Both the position numbers and the translations under genes were made by a program. From NCBI GenBank assembly GCA_001822575.1, contig MHRM01000014.1, forward strand, positions 22,229 through 46,971: a DNA stretch of 24,743 bases, read 5' to 3'. The notes beneath the pieces were generated by a model. The model was not told the DNA's origin and did not search any database. It saw nothing but the letters and a program-made list of their open reading frames with translations. The stretch comes from Candidatus Taylorbacteria bacterium RIFCSPHIGHO2_02_FULL_44_12. GTDB lineage: Bacteria > Patescibacteriota > Minisyncoccia > Phycocordibacterales > PALSA-1337. The stretch's first letter is position 1. Each line of letters begins with the position of its first letter. Positions 1 through 7,504 of this stretch are shown one piece after another.

Positions 1-721
1 TAATTGTTGTCATAGATAAAACATCTTCCATATTGGCTTGTCCGGTCTGATGAATGATCTGATAACGATTTAGGAGTTCTGGTAAAGCATCTAGAATAAC
101 TTCATTGATCCGTTTTGATCCTTGCGATCCTCCGATCACGAATATGACTGGAGTATTTTGTTCCAGATGAAGAAATTCATCCGCGCCGTTTTTGAGAGGA
201 TCAATGACATCCTTGCGGATGGGATTGCCTGTATGAGCAACTGTCGCTGTCTTGAAGTATTTAGCGGCTTCAGAATAGGAAACAGCTATCTTGCGGGCAA
301 ACTTCCCGGCCCAGCGGTTGACCCGACCTGGCTGGCTGTCGGATTCATGGATCATAACCGGAATACGCAATATTCTAGCCGCTAGGAGGACTGGAAAACT
401 GCCATATCCGCCCTTGCCAAAGACCACATCGGGATATATGGAGAAAATATGAAATAAGGCGGATATACAGCCATAAACTGTCTTGAAAATATCAGTGATA
501 TTGAGCGGAGAAAAATAACGCCGCATCTTCCCCGCTGGCACATGGACAAATTGTATTTCATTATCAAACAAAGCCCTCGGGCTATAGGCGGTTGGGGCCA
601 TAAAGTATAAAATCGGTGGGATGATTTTACGCTCTTTGATCTTTTCTCGTATGGCTTGAGCTATGGCTATAACTGGATAAAAATGCCCGCCGGTGCCACC
701 GCCTGTGAAGACTATTTTCAT
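1..721 (-). CDS. murG: MurG, lipid II-forming N-acetylglucosaminyltransferase (partial, C-terminus off the left edge)
   Basis: MurG transfers GlcNAc from UDP-GlcNAc to lipid I at the inner face of the membrane, making lipid II for peptidoglycan. Translating the minus strand from the ATG at 721 gives 240 open residues reaching the window edge. The glycine-rich loop FTGGGTGGH lies at residues 5-13. An HESDSQPGRVNR stretch matches the family HE-x-N-x-x-PG-x-x-N signature, and GNPIR and GGSQGS match the usual GNPVR and GGSxGA motifs. Full-length MurG is about 350-370 residues, so roughly the last third is missing. The start lies 10 nt after the ftsW stop, the usual ftsW-murG order of division/cell-wall clusters. 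No Shine-Dalgarno is visible. Identification is secure from the motifs. Confidence 0.95.
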   Translation of the reverse strand, partial: MKIVFTGGGTGGHFYPVIAIAQAIREKIKERKIIPPILYFMAPTAYSPRALFDNEIQFVHVPAGKMRRYFSPLNITDIFKTVYGCISALFHIFSIYPDVVFGKGGYGSFPVLLAARILRIPVMIHESDSQPGRVNRWAGKFARKIAVSYSEAAKYFKTATVAHTGNPIRKDVIDPLKNGADEFLHLEQNTPVIFVIGGSQGSKRINEVILDALPELLNRYQIIHQTGQANMEDVLSMTTI

Positions 722-731
722 TGATAATATT

Positions 732-1859
732 TTATGATTTTACTAATGATCTTTCTGATCCTCCATACTTCGATATATTAGCCACAATACCAGCGGCGGC
801 CAATGTAATGATTAGGGCAGTTCCTCCATGGCTCACGAATAAAAGAGGCAGACCAGACAATGGTATCAATCCGAGCATCGCGGCCATATTCAAGAATGAT
901 TCGGATATGATCAGTATAGCAATCCCAGAGGCTGTCAGTCCACCGAAAATATCTTTGGAACGAGCGCCGATCCGGAAAGCGCTGATAGCGAATAAAAGGT
1001 AAAGCAAAATCACAATAACACTGCCAATAAAGCCAAATTCCTCGGCTGCCACGGCAAATATAGAGTCGTCAGTTGGTTGCGGTAGATAGCCAAACTTTTG
1101 AATACTTTGACCGAAACCTCTTCCAGTCAATTGTCCAGAACCGATAGCTATCAGAGATTGATTGATCTGATAACCAGAGCCTTGGGAATCCGCGGAATGG
1201 TCAAAAAATGTTCTGACCCTTTCTAGGGCGTAAGGACGAAAGACGATCACTCCGATAATCAGTCCGATCATCAGAAGACCGGCCACGACCATATGCCGGA
1301 TTGATGCTCCAGCAATAGCAAGCATTAGGATCCCAGTAAGGCCGATAATTGCCAGAGTATCTGTGTCAGATTGTTGCAAGAGGATGGCCGTCAGGACAGC
1401 CATAATCACAAGGTATGGGAATAAACCATACTTGAATGTTCCGATCCGATCTTTGGCGTAGAATATCCAAGCGGCCATGTATAAGACAAAAGCTATTTTC
1501 AAAAATTCTGAGGGCTGGAATGTTACAAATCCCAAATCAATCCAGCGAGTGGCCCCACCATGATTCAAAGCTAAACTGGGTATGAAAAGCAGGATATTTA
1601 TGGCTATTGCTCCTATGAATATAAAAAAGGCATGCTTTTTTAGCACCAAATATGGTATTTGTGAAAAAACAAAAAAGATTATGATACCCAAACCCAGACT
1701 GATGGTTTGTTTGATAGCTGTGTACTCAAAGCCATTACTGTCTTTGAGTAGAAGTCCCAAAGAGGCAGATAAAAATATAATAAAACCGGAAACTGCAAGA
1801 GCGAATGTCATAAACAAAAAAAATCGGTCTATCTTTTTGTTTTGATGATTGTTATTCAT
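732..1859 (-). CDS. ftsW: FtsW/RodA/SpoVE-family peptidoglycan glycosyltransferase
   Basis: This is a polytopic SEDS-family membrane protein of 375 residues, the usual size, which polymerises lipid II into glycan strands at the septum. About ten hydrophobic segments are visible, the first starting near residue 13. The family signatures are present: GRGFGQSIQKFGYLPQPTDD, then FAVAAEEFGFIG, and near the C-terminus PLLFVSHGGTALI. Its start overlaps the scpB stop by 8 nt and its stop is 10 nt from murG, so it is probably translated from a trpS-scpA-scpB-ftsW-murG transcript. FtsW rather than RodA is chosen because murG follows directly, but sequence alone does not separate these paralogs cleanly. 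Confidence 0.93.
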   Translation of the reverse strand: MNNNHQNKKIDRFFLFMTFALAVSGFIIFLSASLGLLLKDSNGFEYTAIKQTISLGLGIIIFFVFSQIPYLVLKKHAFFIFIGAIAINILLFIPSLALNHGGATRWIDLGFVTFQPSEFLKIAFVLYMAAWIFYAKDRIGTFKYGLFPYLVIMAVLTAILLQQSDTDTLAIIGLTGILMLAIAGASIRHMVVAGLLMIGLIIGVIVFRPYALERVRTFFDHSADSQGSGYQINQSLIAIGSGQLTGRGFGQSIQKFGYLPQPTDDSIFAVAAEEFGFIGSVIVILLYLLFAISAFRIGARSKDIFGGLTASGIAILIISESFLNMAAMLGLIPLSGLPLLFVSHGGTALIITLAAAGIVANISKYGGSERSLVKS

Positions 1860-2406
1860 GAGAAGATTCTTTCTCTATTGAGCCTTTCAGGAAAATTTCT
1901 ATTTCCGAACGAATAGATGGATAGTCGGGCAATTGATTTAGCTTGGAAATGCCCAGGTGAGATAGTAAAGCTATAGTTGGTTGATAGACAAACCCTCTAT
2001 TGCTAGTCAATTGATTTTCAAGGCGTTCAATGAGACCACGAACTAATAATGCTCGTAATATAAAACTTGAATTGACTCCTCTAATATGATCAATATCAGC
2101 TCTAGAGATAGGTCCGCAATATAGAACTATAGATATGGTTTCCAATCCAGCCTTACCTAGATCGCCAGAAAGATCGTCTTTGTTGAGCTTCTCTATCAAT
2201 CCTGACAATTCCTTGGTTGTTCCCAGAGAAACAGAATCAGCATTTTCCACCAAAGTCAGACCTCTTCCTTTCAGATTCTCGGCCAGGTTGGTTATTCCAG
2301 CCTGGATTGATGATTCATCTGTATCGATGAGCTGGGTCAATTTTTTGATTGTCATAGGCTCCCCTTTCCAGAATAAAATCGCTTCAATTTTTTGGGATAT
2401 CTCCAT
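1852..2406 (-). CDS. scpB: ScpB, condensin accessory protein
   Basis: ScpB is the winged-helix partner that binds the kleisin ScpA in the SMC-ScpAB condensin, which folds and segregates the chromosome. The 184 residues start with the typical SQKIEAILFWKGEPMTIKKL, followed by a second winged-helix unit around LETISIVLYCGPISRADIDH-IRG and a GFVYQPT strand near the end. Length fits the family (about 170-200). It follows scpA by 23 nt and overlaps ftsW by 8 nt, suggesting translational coupling. No smc gene is in the window. A TATAAT lies 8 nt before its ATG (see the separate entry), so it may also have its own start of transcription. Confidence 0.93.
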   Translation of the reverse strand: MEISQKIEAILFWKGEPMTIKKLTQLIDTDESSIQAGITNLAENLKGRGLTLVENADSVSLGTTKELSGLIEKLNKDDLSGDLGKAGLETISIVLYCGPISRADIDHIRGVNSSFILRALLVRGLIERLENQLTSNRGFVYQPTIALLSHLGISKLNQLPDYPSIRSEIEIFLKGSIEKESSHE

Positions 2407-2414
2407 AATATGAG

Positions 2415-2420
2415 ATTATA
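2415..2420 (-). promoter_or_regulatory. possible -10 box just upstream of scpB
   Basis: On the minus strand a perfect TATAAT sits 8 nt before the scpB ATG, in the 23 nt gap after scpA. No -35 box or extended TG is seen. If used, it would make a leaderless or near-leaderless scpB-ftsW-murG transcript. The region is AT-rich, so chance is a real possibility. Confidence 0.35.
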
Positions 2421-2429
2421 ATACGAATA

Positions 2430-3152
2430 TTAGTATATCGGTACGCTGACAGCCCTTGTTTCCATGTGTATATCTGCGAAGGCTTTGTCCTGGGAGACAT
2501 GGAAGAGGCCTTGTTTGACGAGCTCCAGCATAGCCAGGAATCCAACAATTATTTCAAGCTTATTCTGGCGATGCTCGCTTGAAAACTCCTTGAAACTGAC
2601 ACGCAAATGGCTGGTTACTCGACTAGCTAGCCTAGTGATCATTTCTTCCAAGCTTATTACCTTTTTGACCAAGGTTTCTGGCAGACTTTCTTTCTTTGGA
2701 AGACTTTGAACGAGACCGTGAATGTATCGTCTGGCTGTGTCAATGTTGTAAGTTGGATCAGGCATAAAAACAATATCACCTTTTGGGACTGACAGTGGCA
2801 TGAAAATCATTTTTTTTCCGAATATTTTTCCGATTCCATTACTAATCTCTCGGAAGCGACGGTATATCATCAGTCGAGTTTCCAGATTTTGGATATCTTC
2901 TTTTTCTTGGTCAGTCAGATCCAACTCTGGCAACAGAGATTTTGATTTTATCAAAAGAAGGGTGGAAGCTATCAGAATAAAGTCAGCAGACTCTACTATA
3001 GGTATAGTTTCAAACTGTTTTAGATGTTGAATAAATTCATCAGTTACCCGAGATAGAGAGATATCATTGACAAATACTTTTCTTTTTTCTATGAGGTCCA
3101 ATAACAGATCCAGCGGTCCCTGGAAATTCCCTGTTTTGACGGTGAAAGACAT
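2430..3152 (-). CDS. scpA: ScpA, condensin kleisin subunit
   Basis: ScpA is the kleisin that bridges the SMC head domains in the bacterial condensin. The 240 residues open with FQGPLDLLLDLIEKRKVFV, the standard ScpA N-terminal signature, followed by ADFILIASTLLLIKSKSLLP, the second conserved block. The C-terminal winged helix ends with the expected IIVGFLAMLELVKQG and an FADI segment. Length fits the family. It lies 6 nt behind the next gene downstream, trpS stop to scpA start being adjacent on the transcript, and directly precedes scpB. No Shine-Dalgarno is visible before the ATG. Confidence 0.95.
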   Translation of the reverse strand: MSFTVKTGNFQGPLDLLLDLIEKRKVFVNDISLSRVTDEFIQHLKQFETIPIVESADFILIASTLLLIKSKSLLPELDLTDQEKEDIQNLETRLMIYRRFREISNGIGKIFGKKMIFMPLSVPKGDIVFMPDPTYNIDTARRYIHGLVQSLPKKESLPETLVKKVISLEEMITRLASRVTSHLRVSFKEFSSEHRQNKLEIIVGFLAMLELVKQGLFHVSQDKAFADIHMETRAVSVPIY

Positions 3153-3158
3153 GAATAA

Positions 3159-4106
3159 TCAATAAACACCAATTTTTTTCTTTATTTCTAGAAGTTTTGT
3201 TTCTGTTTTGCTTTTTGCTTTTTCACCGCCTTTTTTGAGAATTTCTGAAATACTATCTTTATTTTTTTCGAGCTGATTTCTACGCTCGCGAATAGGAGAA
3301 ATGAAAGTTTTGATATCCTCAATCAAAATATCTTTCAATGCTTTGTATTTTCCGGCTTTGTCGGCGTAGATTTTGATCAATTCAGCTTCTGGTCGAAAAA
3401 GTTTGTGAATGTTATAGACATTTTCTGGCAATCCAGAACCAGAATCCGTAACAATGCTCATAACACACTTCTCTATCTCTTGATCTTCCGCGAAAAGCGG
3501 TATGGTATTACCATAACTCTTTGACATTTTTCTGCCATCGGTTCCCGGGACAACAGCTACATTCTTGATGATCAAAGCTTCCGGGATTTTGAATGTTTCT
3601 CCGAAAATTCGATTGAATTTTTCAGCGGTATCTCTGGCGATCTCAATATGTTGTTTTTGGTCTTGGCCGACAGGAACTATGTCTGTATTATACAGCAAAA
3701 TGTCAGCGGCCATAAGCATGGGGTAGTTGAATGTTCCAACGCTTATTTCTTTGTTTTTCAGCTCGGCATCCTTGAAGGCATGAGCCCGCGTCAGATATGG
3801 CATGGTAGTGATAGTATCAAATATCCAAGCAAGCTCGGTATGAGCAGGTACATCGCTCTGTTTGAAAATGACGGATTTTTCTGAATCCAAACCTATAGCC
3901 ACATAATCCAAGGCAAGATTTGAGATATTATCTTTCATCTCCTCGGCATTTTGGACAAAGTTCAATCCATGATAGTCGGCAATCATAAAATAACACTGAT
4001 ATTTCAGAGAATTTTGTAGTTCTACGAATTGCTTCATAGCCCCAAAATAGTTACCAATATGAGCTCGGCCAGTTGGTTGGATGCCAGACAGAAGAATCTT
4101 TTTCAT
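3159..4106 (-). CDS. trpS: Tryptophanyl-tRNA synthetase
   Basis: This class Ic synthetase charges tRNA-Trp. It has 315 residues, slightly short of the usual 320-340. The HIGH-type motif reads HIGN at residues 16-19 within SGIQPTGRAHIGNY, and the KMSKS loop is intact at 193-197 within GTDGRKMSKSYGN. The MAADILLYNTDIVPVGQDQKQH segment is also characteristic of TrpRS. It is the first gene of the trpS-scpA-scpB-ftsW-murG run, with an extended -10 box about 14 nt before its ATG and the large dnaJ-trpS inverted repeat just upstream. The leader contains a short GAT tetranucleotide-like repeat between the -10 and the start codon. Confidence 0.96.
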   Translation of the reverse strand: MKKILLSGIQPTGRAHIGNYFGAMKQFVELQNSLKYQCYFMIADYHGLNFVQNAEEMKDNISNLALDYVAIGLDSEKSVIFKQSDVPAHTELAWIFDTITTMPYLTRAHAFKDAELKNKEISVGTFNYPMLMAADILLYNTDIVPVGQDQKQHIEIARDTAEKFNRIFGETFKIPEALIIKNVAVVPGTDGRKMSKSYGNTIPLFAEDQEIEKCVMSIVTDSGSGLPENVYNIHKLFRPEAELIKIYADKAGKYKALKDILIEDIKTFISPIRERRNQLEKNKDSISEILKKGGEKAKSKTETKLLEIKKKIGVY

Positions 4107-4120
4107 AGATAGATAGATTG

Positions 4121-4129
4121 ATTATAGCA
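4121..4129 (-). promoter_or_regulatory. extended -10 promoter element for trpS
   Basis: The minus strand reads TGCTATAAT, a perfect extended -10, ending 14 nt before the trpS ATG. The -35 region falls inside the left arm of the inverted repeat at 4139-4270 and shows only TTGTGG at a poor spacing, so recognition probably relies on the extended -10. The same TGCTATAAT is found before mnmA and before the ATP-cone nuclease gene. Confidence 0.6.
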
Positions 4130-4138
4130 GATTGTTAA

Positions 4139-4270
4139 GACCACAAAAAACTCCCACGTATTCTTGCGGAGACATTGCCAGCGGCCTCATACCACAGAAT
4201 CTAAACTTTAGACCTAAATACTTGCATCAAGATAAGTCTCCGCAAGAATACGTGGGAGTTTTTTGTGGTC
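4139..4270. terminator. perfect 35 bp inverted repeat between dnaJ and trpS, bidirectional terminator shape
   Basis: Arms 4139-4173 and 4236-4270 are exact reverse complements over 35 nt, with a 62 nt loop. Each arm carries GACCAC, six A, then a GC-richer core starting CTCCCACGTATT, so in either direction the transcript reads A-tract, hairpin, T-tract followed by GTGGTC. It begins 3 nt past the dnaJ stop codon, so its likely role is ending the dnaK-dnaJ transcript. No convincing direct duplication flanks it. The arms are much longer than an ordinary intrinsic terminator, so an insertion-element origin is also possible. Confidence 0.75.
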
Positions 4271-4273
4271 AAT

Positions 4274-5167
4274 TTAAAACCCCTCCTTCTTCAAGTCCTC
4301 AAGGATTTTTTGGGCTTCTTTTGAGAGTTTTTTTGGCATAGTAATCTTTGTTATTATCAGCAAATCTCCCCGACTGCCGTGAGAACTCGGAACTCCTTTG
4401 CGTTTGACTCGCAGTATTTCTCCGTGAGTAGTGCCTTGAGGGATTTTTAGCTCTATCTTGCCATCCAGAGTTTCCAATTCTATTGTTGCGCCCAAAAGGG
4501 CCATGGTGAGCTTGATCTCTAGTTCCATAATTAGGTTAAATCCTTCTTTGCGAAATTTTGGGTGTTCTTCCACCCAGATCCGCGCGATCAGATCTCCCGG
4601 ACCACCTTCCCCCTTTTCGCCTTTACCAGAAACCCGCAACCCCTGCCCACTTTCTATGCCCGCGGGAATACTAACTTTTAGCCTATCCTGACCGCCGATT
4701 GATATTTCTTTTTCTACTCCAAATATAGATTCCTTGAATGAAATCTTGAGATCAACAGTAATATTGGCTCCTCTGCGAGCTCGCCTTGATCCTCCGCCTT
4801 GGCCAAAAAATCCTTCAAATATGTCTCCAAGATCAAATTCTATTCCCTGACCGCCGGCAAAATTTGAGAAATCAAAGTTGAACCCTTGACCATTGGTGAA
4901 TCCTTGAAATCCACCATACCCTCCCTGATTTTGTCCAGGATTGAAACCTTGGGCACCCCCAGAGCCGAACATGTCATACTGCTTGCGTTTGTTTTCATCA
5001 GAAAGAACAGAGTATGCCTCGCTAGCTTCTTTGAACTTCTGCGAGGTGCCCTCATTGCCCTTATTTTTGTCGGGATGATGCTCGTGAGCTAGCTTGCGAA
5101 AAGCTTTTTTGATCTCGTCTTTTGACGCACCTTTCCCTACTCCGAGTATTTTATAATAGTCTTTCAT
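4274..5167 (-). CDS. DnaJ-type co-chaperone, class II (no zinc finger)
   Basis: J-domain proteins stimulate the ATPase of DnaK and deliver unfolded clients. The N-terminal J domain (residues 1-70) has the HPD triad at 31-33. A Gly/Phe-rich region follows at about 75-130 (GGYGGFQGF and similar), then two beta-barrel substrate-binding domains (GVEKEISI, IPAGIESGQGLRVSGKGEKG, ELKIPQGTTHGEILRVKRKG). There is no cysteine in the protein, so the four CxxCxGxG zinc-binding repeats of classical DnaJ are absent and the architecture is that of CbpA (297 residues against about 375). Its ATG overlaps the dnaK stop by ATGA, so the two are translationally coupled. It therefore occupies the dnaJ locus with class II architecture. 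Confidence 0.93.
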   Translation of the reverse strand: MKDYYKILGVGKGASKDEIKKAFRKLAHEHHPDKNKGNEGTSQKFKEASEAYSVLSDENKRKQYDMFGSGGAQGFNPGQNQGGYGGFQGFTNGQGFNFDFSNFAGGQGIEFDLGDIFEGFFGQGGGSRRARRGANITVDLKISFKESIFGVEKEISIGGQDRLKVSIPAGIESGQGLRVSGKGEKGEGGPGDLIARIWVEEHPKFRKEGFNLIMELEIKLTMALLGATIELETLDGKIELKIPQGTTHGEILRVKRKGVPSSHGSRGDLLIITKITMPKKLSKEAQKILEDLKKEGF

Positions 5168-7074
5168 TTCTTATCCTTGAACTCCGCGTCTTTGATATTA
5201 TCATCCCCACCTTTATTGTTCCCATTTTGGTTTGGCGGAGTTTGGTTGCCGCCAGATGTCTCTGGATTGGGACCCTGTTTGGATAAGAACTCCCCTATTT
5301 TGGATATCTCTGATGACAAGGCCTCGGTGGCTTTTTTGAGCAGAGCAGAATCAGTGCCTTCTTTGGCAGTTTTGACATCGGCTATTTTGTCTTCTATGGA
5401 CTTGCGCAATTCCGCGGGAACTTTGTCACCGGCATCCTTCAAGGCCTTTTCTGAAGTATATATCAGTTGCTCGGCAATATTTTTGGCTTCTATGGCCTCT
5501 TTCTTTTGTTTGTCTTCGGTTTCATGTATAGCCGCGTCCTGTTTCATTTTCTCTACTTCTTCTTTTGATAGACCGGAGCTGGCGGTTATCTTGATGGAAT
5601 TGGCTTTGGCTGTAGCTTTGTCCTTGGCTGTGACATTCAAGATACCATTTGCGTCTATGTCAAATGAGACTTCTATCTGCGGCAGACCGCGGGGTGATGG
5701 CGGAATACCATCCAAAATAAATCTGCCCAGGGATTTGTTGTTCGCCGCCAGAGGCCTCTCGCCTTGAGTAATGTGTATCTCCACTGATGTCTGGTTGTCG
5801 GCGGCAGTAGAGAATATCTGACTGCGTTGGGTTGGCACGGTAGTATTTTTTTCTATCAGTTTCGTGGCCACTCCGCCCATGGTTTCTATTCCAAGTGACA
5901 GAGGTATAACATCAAGAAGGAGCACATCTTTGACATCTCCGCCCAATATTCCGCCCTGAATGGCGGCACCTACCGCGACCACTTCATCGGGATTGACTCC
6001 CATGTGAGGATCCTTGCCAAAGAATGCTTTGACGGCGTTTTGGAGTGCTGGCATTCGGGTTTGTCCACCTACCAGTATGACTTCATTGATCTCCCCTACC
6101 TTGAATGGAGAGGCTTCCATGGCCCGTTTGGTGATGGTCATAGCTCGGTCTACGAATTCCGCCGTCAGCTCTTCCAGTTTGGCTCTAGTCATGGTCACCA
6201 GAAGGTGTTTGGGACCATCTGCTCCAGAAGTGACAAACGGTATGTTTATGTCTGTCTGCATAGCTGTGGAGAGTTCTATCTTGGCTTTTTCGGCCGCTTC
6301 GTCCAGACGCTGGAGAGCCAGAGGGTCTGCCTTCAGATCTATGTTATTTTCTTTCTTGAATGTGTCGGCCAGCCAAGACACTATCTTGGCGTCTATATCG
6401 CGACCACCGAGATGAGAATCTCCGTCTGTAGACTTGACCTCTATGACATCATCGCCCACTTCTAGAATAGAGATGTCAAAAGTCCCACCACCAAAGTCAA
6501 AGACAGCGATTTTCTCGTCTTTTTTCTTGCTAAACCCATAAGCCAGGGCGGCAGCGGTTGGCTCATTAATGATCCTTTTGACATCTAGTCCGGCGATCTT
6601 GCCGGCATCTTTTGTGGCTTGGCGCTGACTATCGTTGAAGTAAGCGGGAACAGTTATGACGGCTTCGGTGATCTTTTCTCCAAGACGGGATTCGGCGTCA
6701 TTTTTGAGTTTTTGGAGGATCATAGCGGAGATTTCTTCTGGTCTGTAATATTTATCACCCATTTTGATTTCAATACCGCCATTGGCCGATTTTTTGACTT
6801 CAAATGAGACATTTTTTATGTCTTTTTGGACACTTTCTTCGTCAAAGGTGTGACCGATGAATCTTTTGACTTGAAACACGGTGTTCTTTGGGTTGGTCAC
6901 GGCTTGTCTTTTGGCCAGAAGTCCGACCAGGCGTTCTCCTGTCTTGGATTGGGCTACGATAGAGGGGGTGGTTCTTTGCCCCTCGGCATTTTCTAGAACT
7001 CTAGGCACACCGGCTTCCATGACAGCCACAGCCGAGAATGTCGTTCCTAGGTCTATTCCTATGATTTTTGACAT
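5164..7074 (-). CDS. dnaK: Chaperone DnaK (Hsp70)
   Basis: ATP-dependent Hsp70 chaperone working with DnaJ and GrpE. The start MSKIIGIDLGTTFSAVAV is chosen at 7074 although the frame stays open upstream, because the phosphate-1 motif must sit at the N-terminus. The 636 residues include AVITVPAYFNDSQRQATKDA, VFDFGGGTFDISILEVGD and ILVGGQTRMPALQ, which are the standard actin-fold ATPase signatures. The substrate-binding domain and alpha-helical lid follow, with a C-terminal tail in ...IKDAEFKDKK resembling the canonical DA-F-E ending. The start codon is preceded by AAAACC and no Shine-Dalgarno. It follows a 95-residue gene and couples to dnaJ. No CIRCE element was found upstream. Confidence 0.97.
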   Translation of the reverse strand: MSKIIGIDLGTTFSAVAVMEAGVPRVLENAEGQRTTPSIVAQSKTGERLVGLLAKRQAVTNPKNTVFQVKRFIGHTFDEESVQKDIKNVSFEVKKSANGGIEIKMGDKYYRPEEISAMILQKLKNDAESRLGEKITEAVITVPAYFNDSQRQATKDAGKIAGLDVKRIINEPTAAALAYGFSKKKDEKIAVFDFGGGTFDISILEVGDDVIEVKSTDGDSHLGGRDIDAKIVSWLADTFKKENNIDLKADPLALQRLDEAAEKAKIELSTAMQTDINIPFVTSGADGPKHLLVTMTRAKLEELTAEFVDRAMTITKRAMEASPFKVGEINEVILVGGQTRMPALQNAVKAFFGKDPHMGVNPDEVVAVGAAIQGGILGGDVKDVLLLDVIPLSLGIETMGGVATKLIEKNTTVPTQRSQIFSTAADNQTSVEIHITQGERPLAANNKSLGRFILDGIPPSPRGLPQIEVSFDIDANGILNVTAKDKATAKANSIKITASSGLSKEEVEKMKQDAAIHETEDKQKKEAIEAKNIAEQLIYTSEKALKDAGDKVPAELRKSIEDKIADVKTAKEGTDSALLKKATEALSSEISKIGEFLSKQGPNPETSGGNQTPPNQNGNNKGGDDNIKDAEFKDKK

Positions 7075-7097
7075 GGTTTTATTGAATTTAAAAAATA

Positions 7098-7128
7098 ATT
7101 GTAAATAATCAGAAACATCAGATATCAA
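7098..7128 (-). promoter_or_regulatory. possible promoter directly upstream of dnaK
   Basis: On the minus strand TTGATA (7123-7128) and TACAAT (7098-7103) are separated by 19 nt, with the -10 ending about 23 nt before the dnaK ATG. The spacing is long and the region AT-rich, so support is weak. A short stem of about nine pairs (7133-7159) lies just upstream. The stronger promoter at 7469-7497 would also serve dnaK. Confidence 0.3.
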
Positions 7129-7165
7129 GCACGGCCAAAAAGCTAATCAGTTTTTGGTCAGAAAC

Positions 7166-7453
7166 TTACAAAGAGGGGGCTCTTGTGGGTTGGCTATTGA
7201 AAAAGAAAAGGGTATTAAATGGGGACTCTGCTTTCTTGGTGGGTGTTTTTGCCACTGTAGATATTGTTGATTGTTTTTTATTGAATTTTGGAAGGAAAAT
7301 GATATTAGGTTTTGAAATAGGGTTTGCTGAAATCACTCGCACCCGAACTTCCCCATTTATCATAGTCAACAAGAAGACAACCCGAAACTGCTCGCCTGTG
7401 GCAGCGGTTAAAGTTTTATAAACAAATTTTGATTGATTGTAAGGTGTTAGCAT
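7166..7453 (-). CDS. small conserved-looking protein between grpE and dnaK, function unknown
   Basis: A 95-residue protein on the same strand as its neighbours, in the 430 nt between grpE and dnaK. The N-terminal half, FVYKTLTAATGEQFRVVFLL and then TMINGEVRVRVISANPI, looks like a compact beta-strand domain with a Lys/Val pattern of a real protein. The C-terminal half is basic and Ser/Thr-rich (KKQSTISTVAKTPTKKAE) and may be disordered. There is no signal peptide, transmembrane helix or metal motif. Reality is supported by a consensus promoter (7469-7497) only 15 nt upstream of the ATG. I do not recognise the family. Its position suggests a link to the heat-shock genes, or it may simply ride on the dnaKJ transcript. 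No Shine-Dalgarno. Confidence 0.6.
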   Translation of the reverse strand: MLTPYNQSKFVYKTLTAATGEQFRVVFLLTMINGEVRVRVISANPISKPNIIFLPKFNKKQSTISTVAKTPTKKAESPFNTLFFFNSQPTRAPSL

Positions 7454-7468
7454 GATTTCAATACTGAC

Positions 7469-7497
7469 ATATTACCTAAACAATAAAATAATTTCAA
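7469..7497 (-). promoter_or_regulatory. consensus promoter for the 95-residue gene and dnaK-dnaJ
   Basis: Minus strand TTGAAA (7492-7497), a 17 nt spacer, then TAATAT (7469-7474). The -35 starts 7 nt past the grpE stop codon. The expected transcript start lies near 7462, giving a leader of about 8-9 nt before the ATG at 7453. One mismatch in each box and ideal spacing make this one of the best promoters in the window. Confidence 0.7.
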
Positions 7498-7504
7498 ATG
7501 GATA

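Noticed and set aside
4105..4117. Short ATAG tetranucleotide run before trpS as a phase-variable repeat
   Set aside because: Only about three units, too short to suggest slippage.
4128..4281. Transposon interpretation of the 35 bp repeat after dnaJ
   Set aside because: No direct duplication longer than 2 bp flanks the arms, so terminator is the safer call.
5177..6465. Long plus-strand open frames opposite dnaK
   Set aside because: Antisense shadows of a strongly conserved gene; no promoter, start signal or recognisable product.
7075..7128. Upstream extension of the dnaK frame by 18 residues
   Set aside because: Hsp70 begins right at the IGIDLGTT strand; the extra residues cover an AT-rich leader.
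7075..7504. CIRCE (HrcA) operator for the dnaK region
   Set aside because: No TTAGCACTC-N9-GAGTGCTAA or close variant was found between grpE and dnaK.
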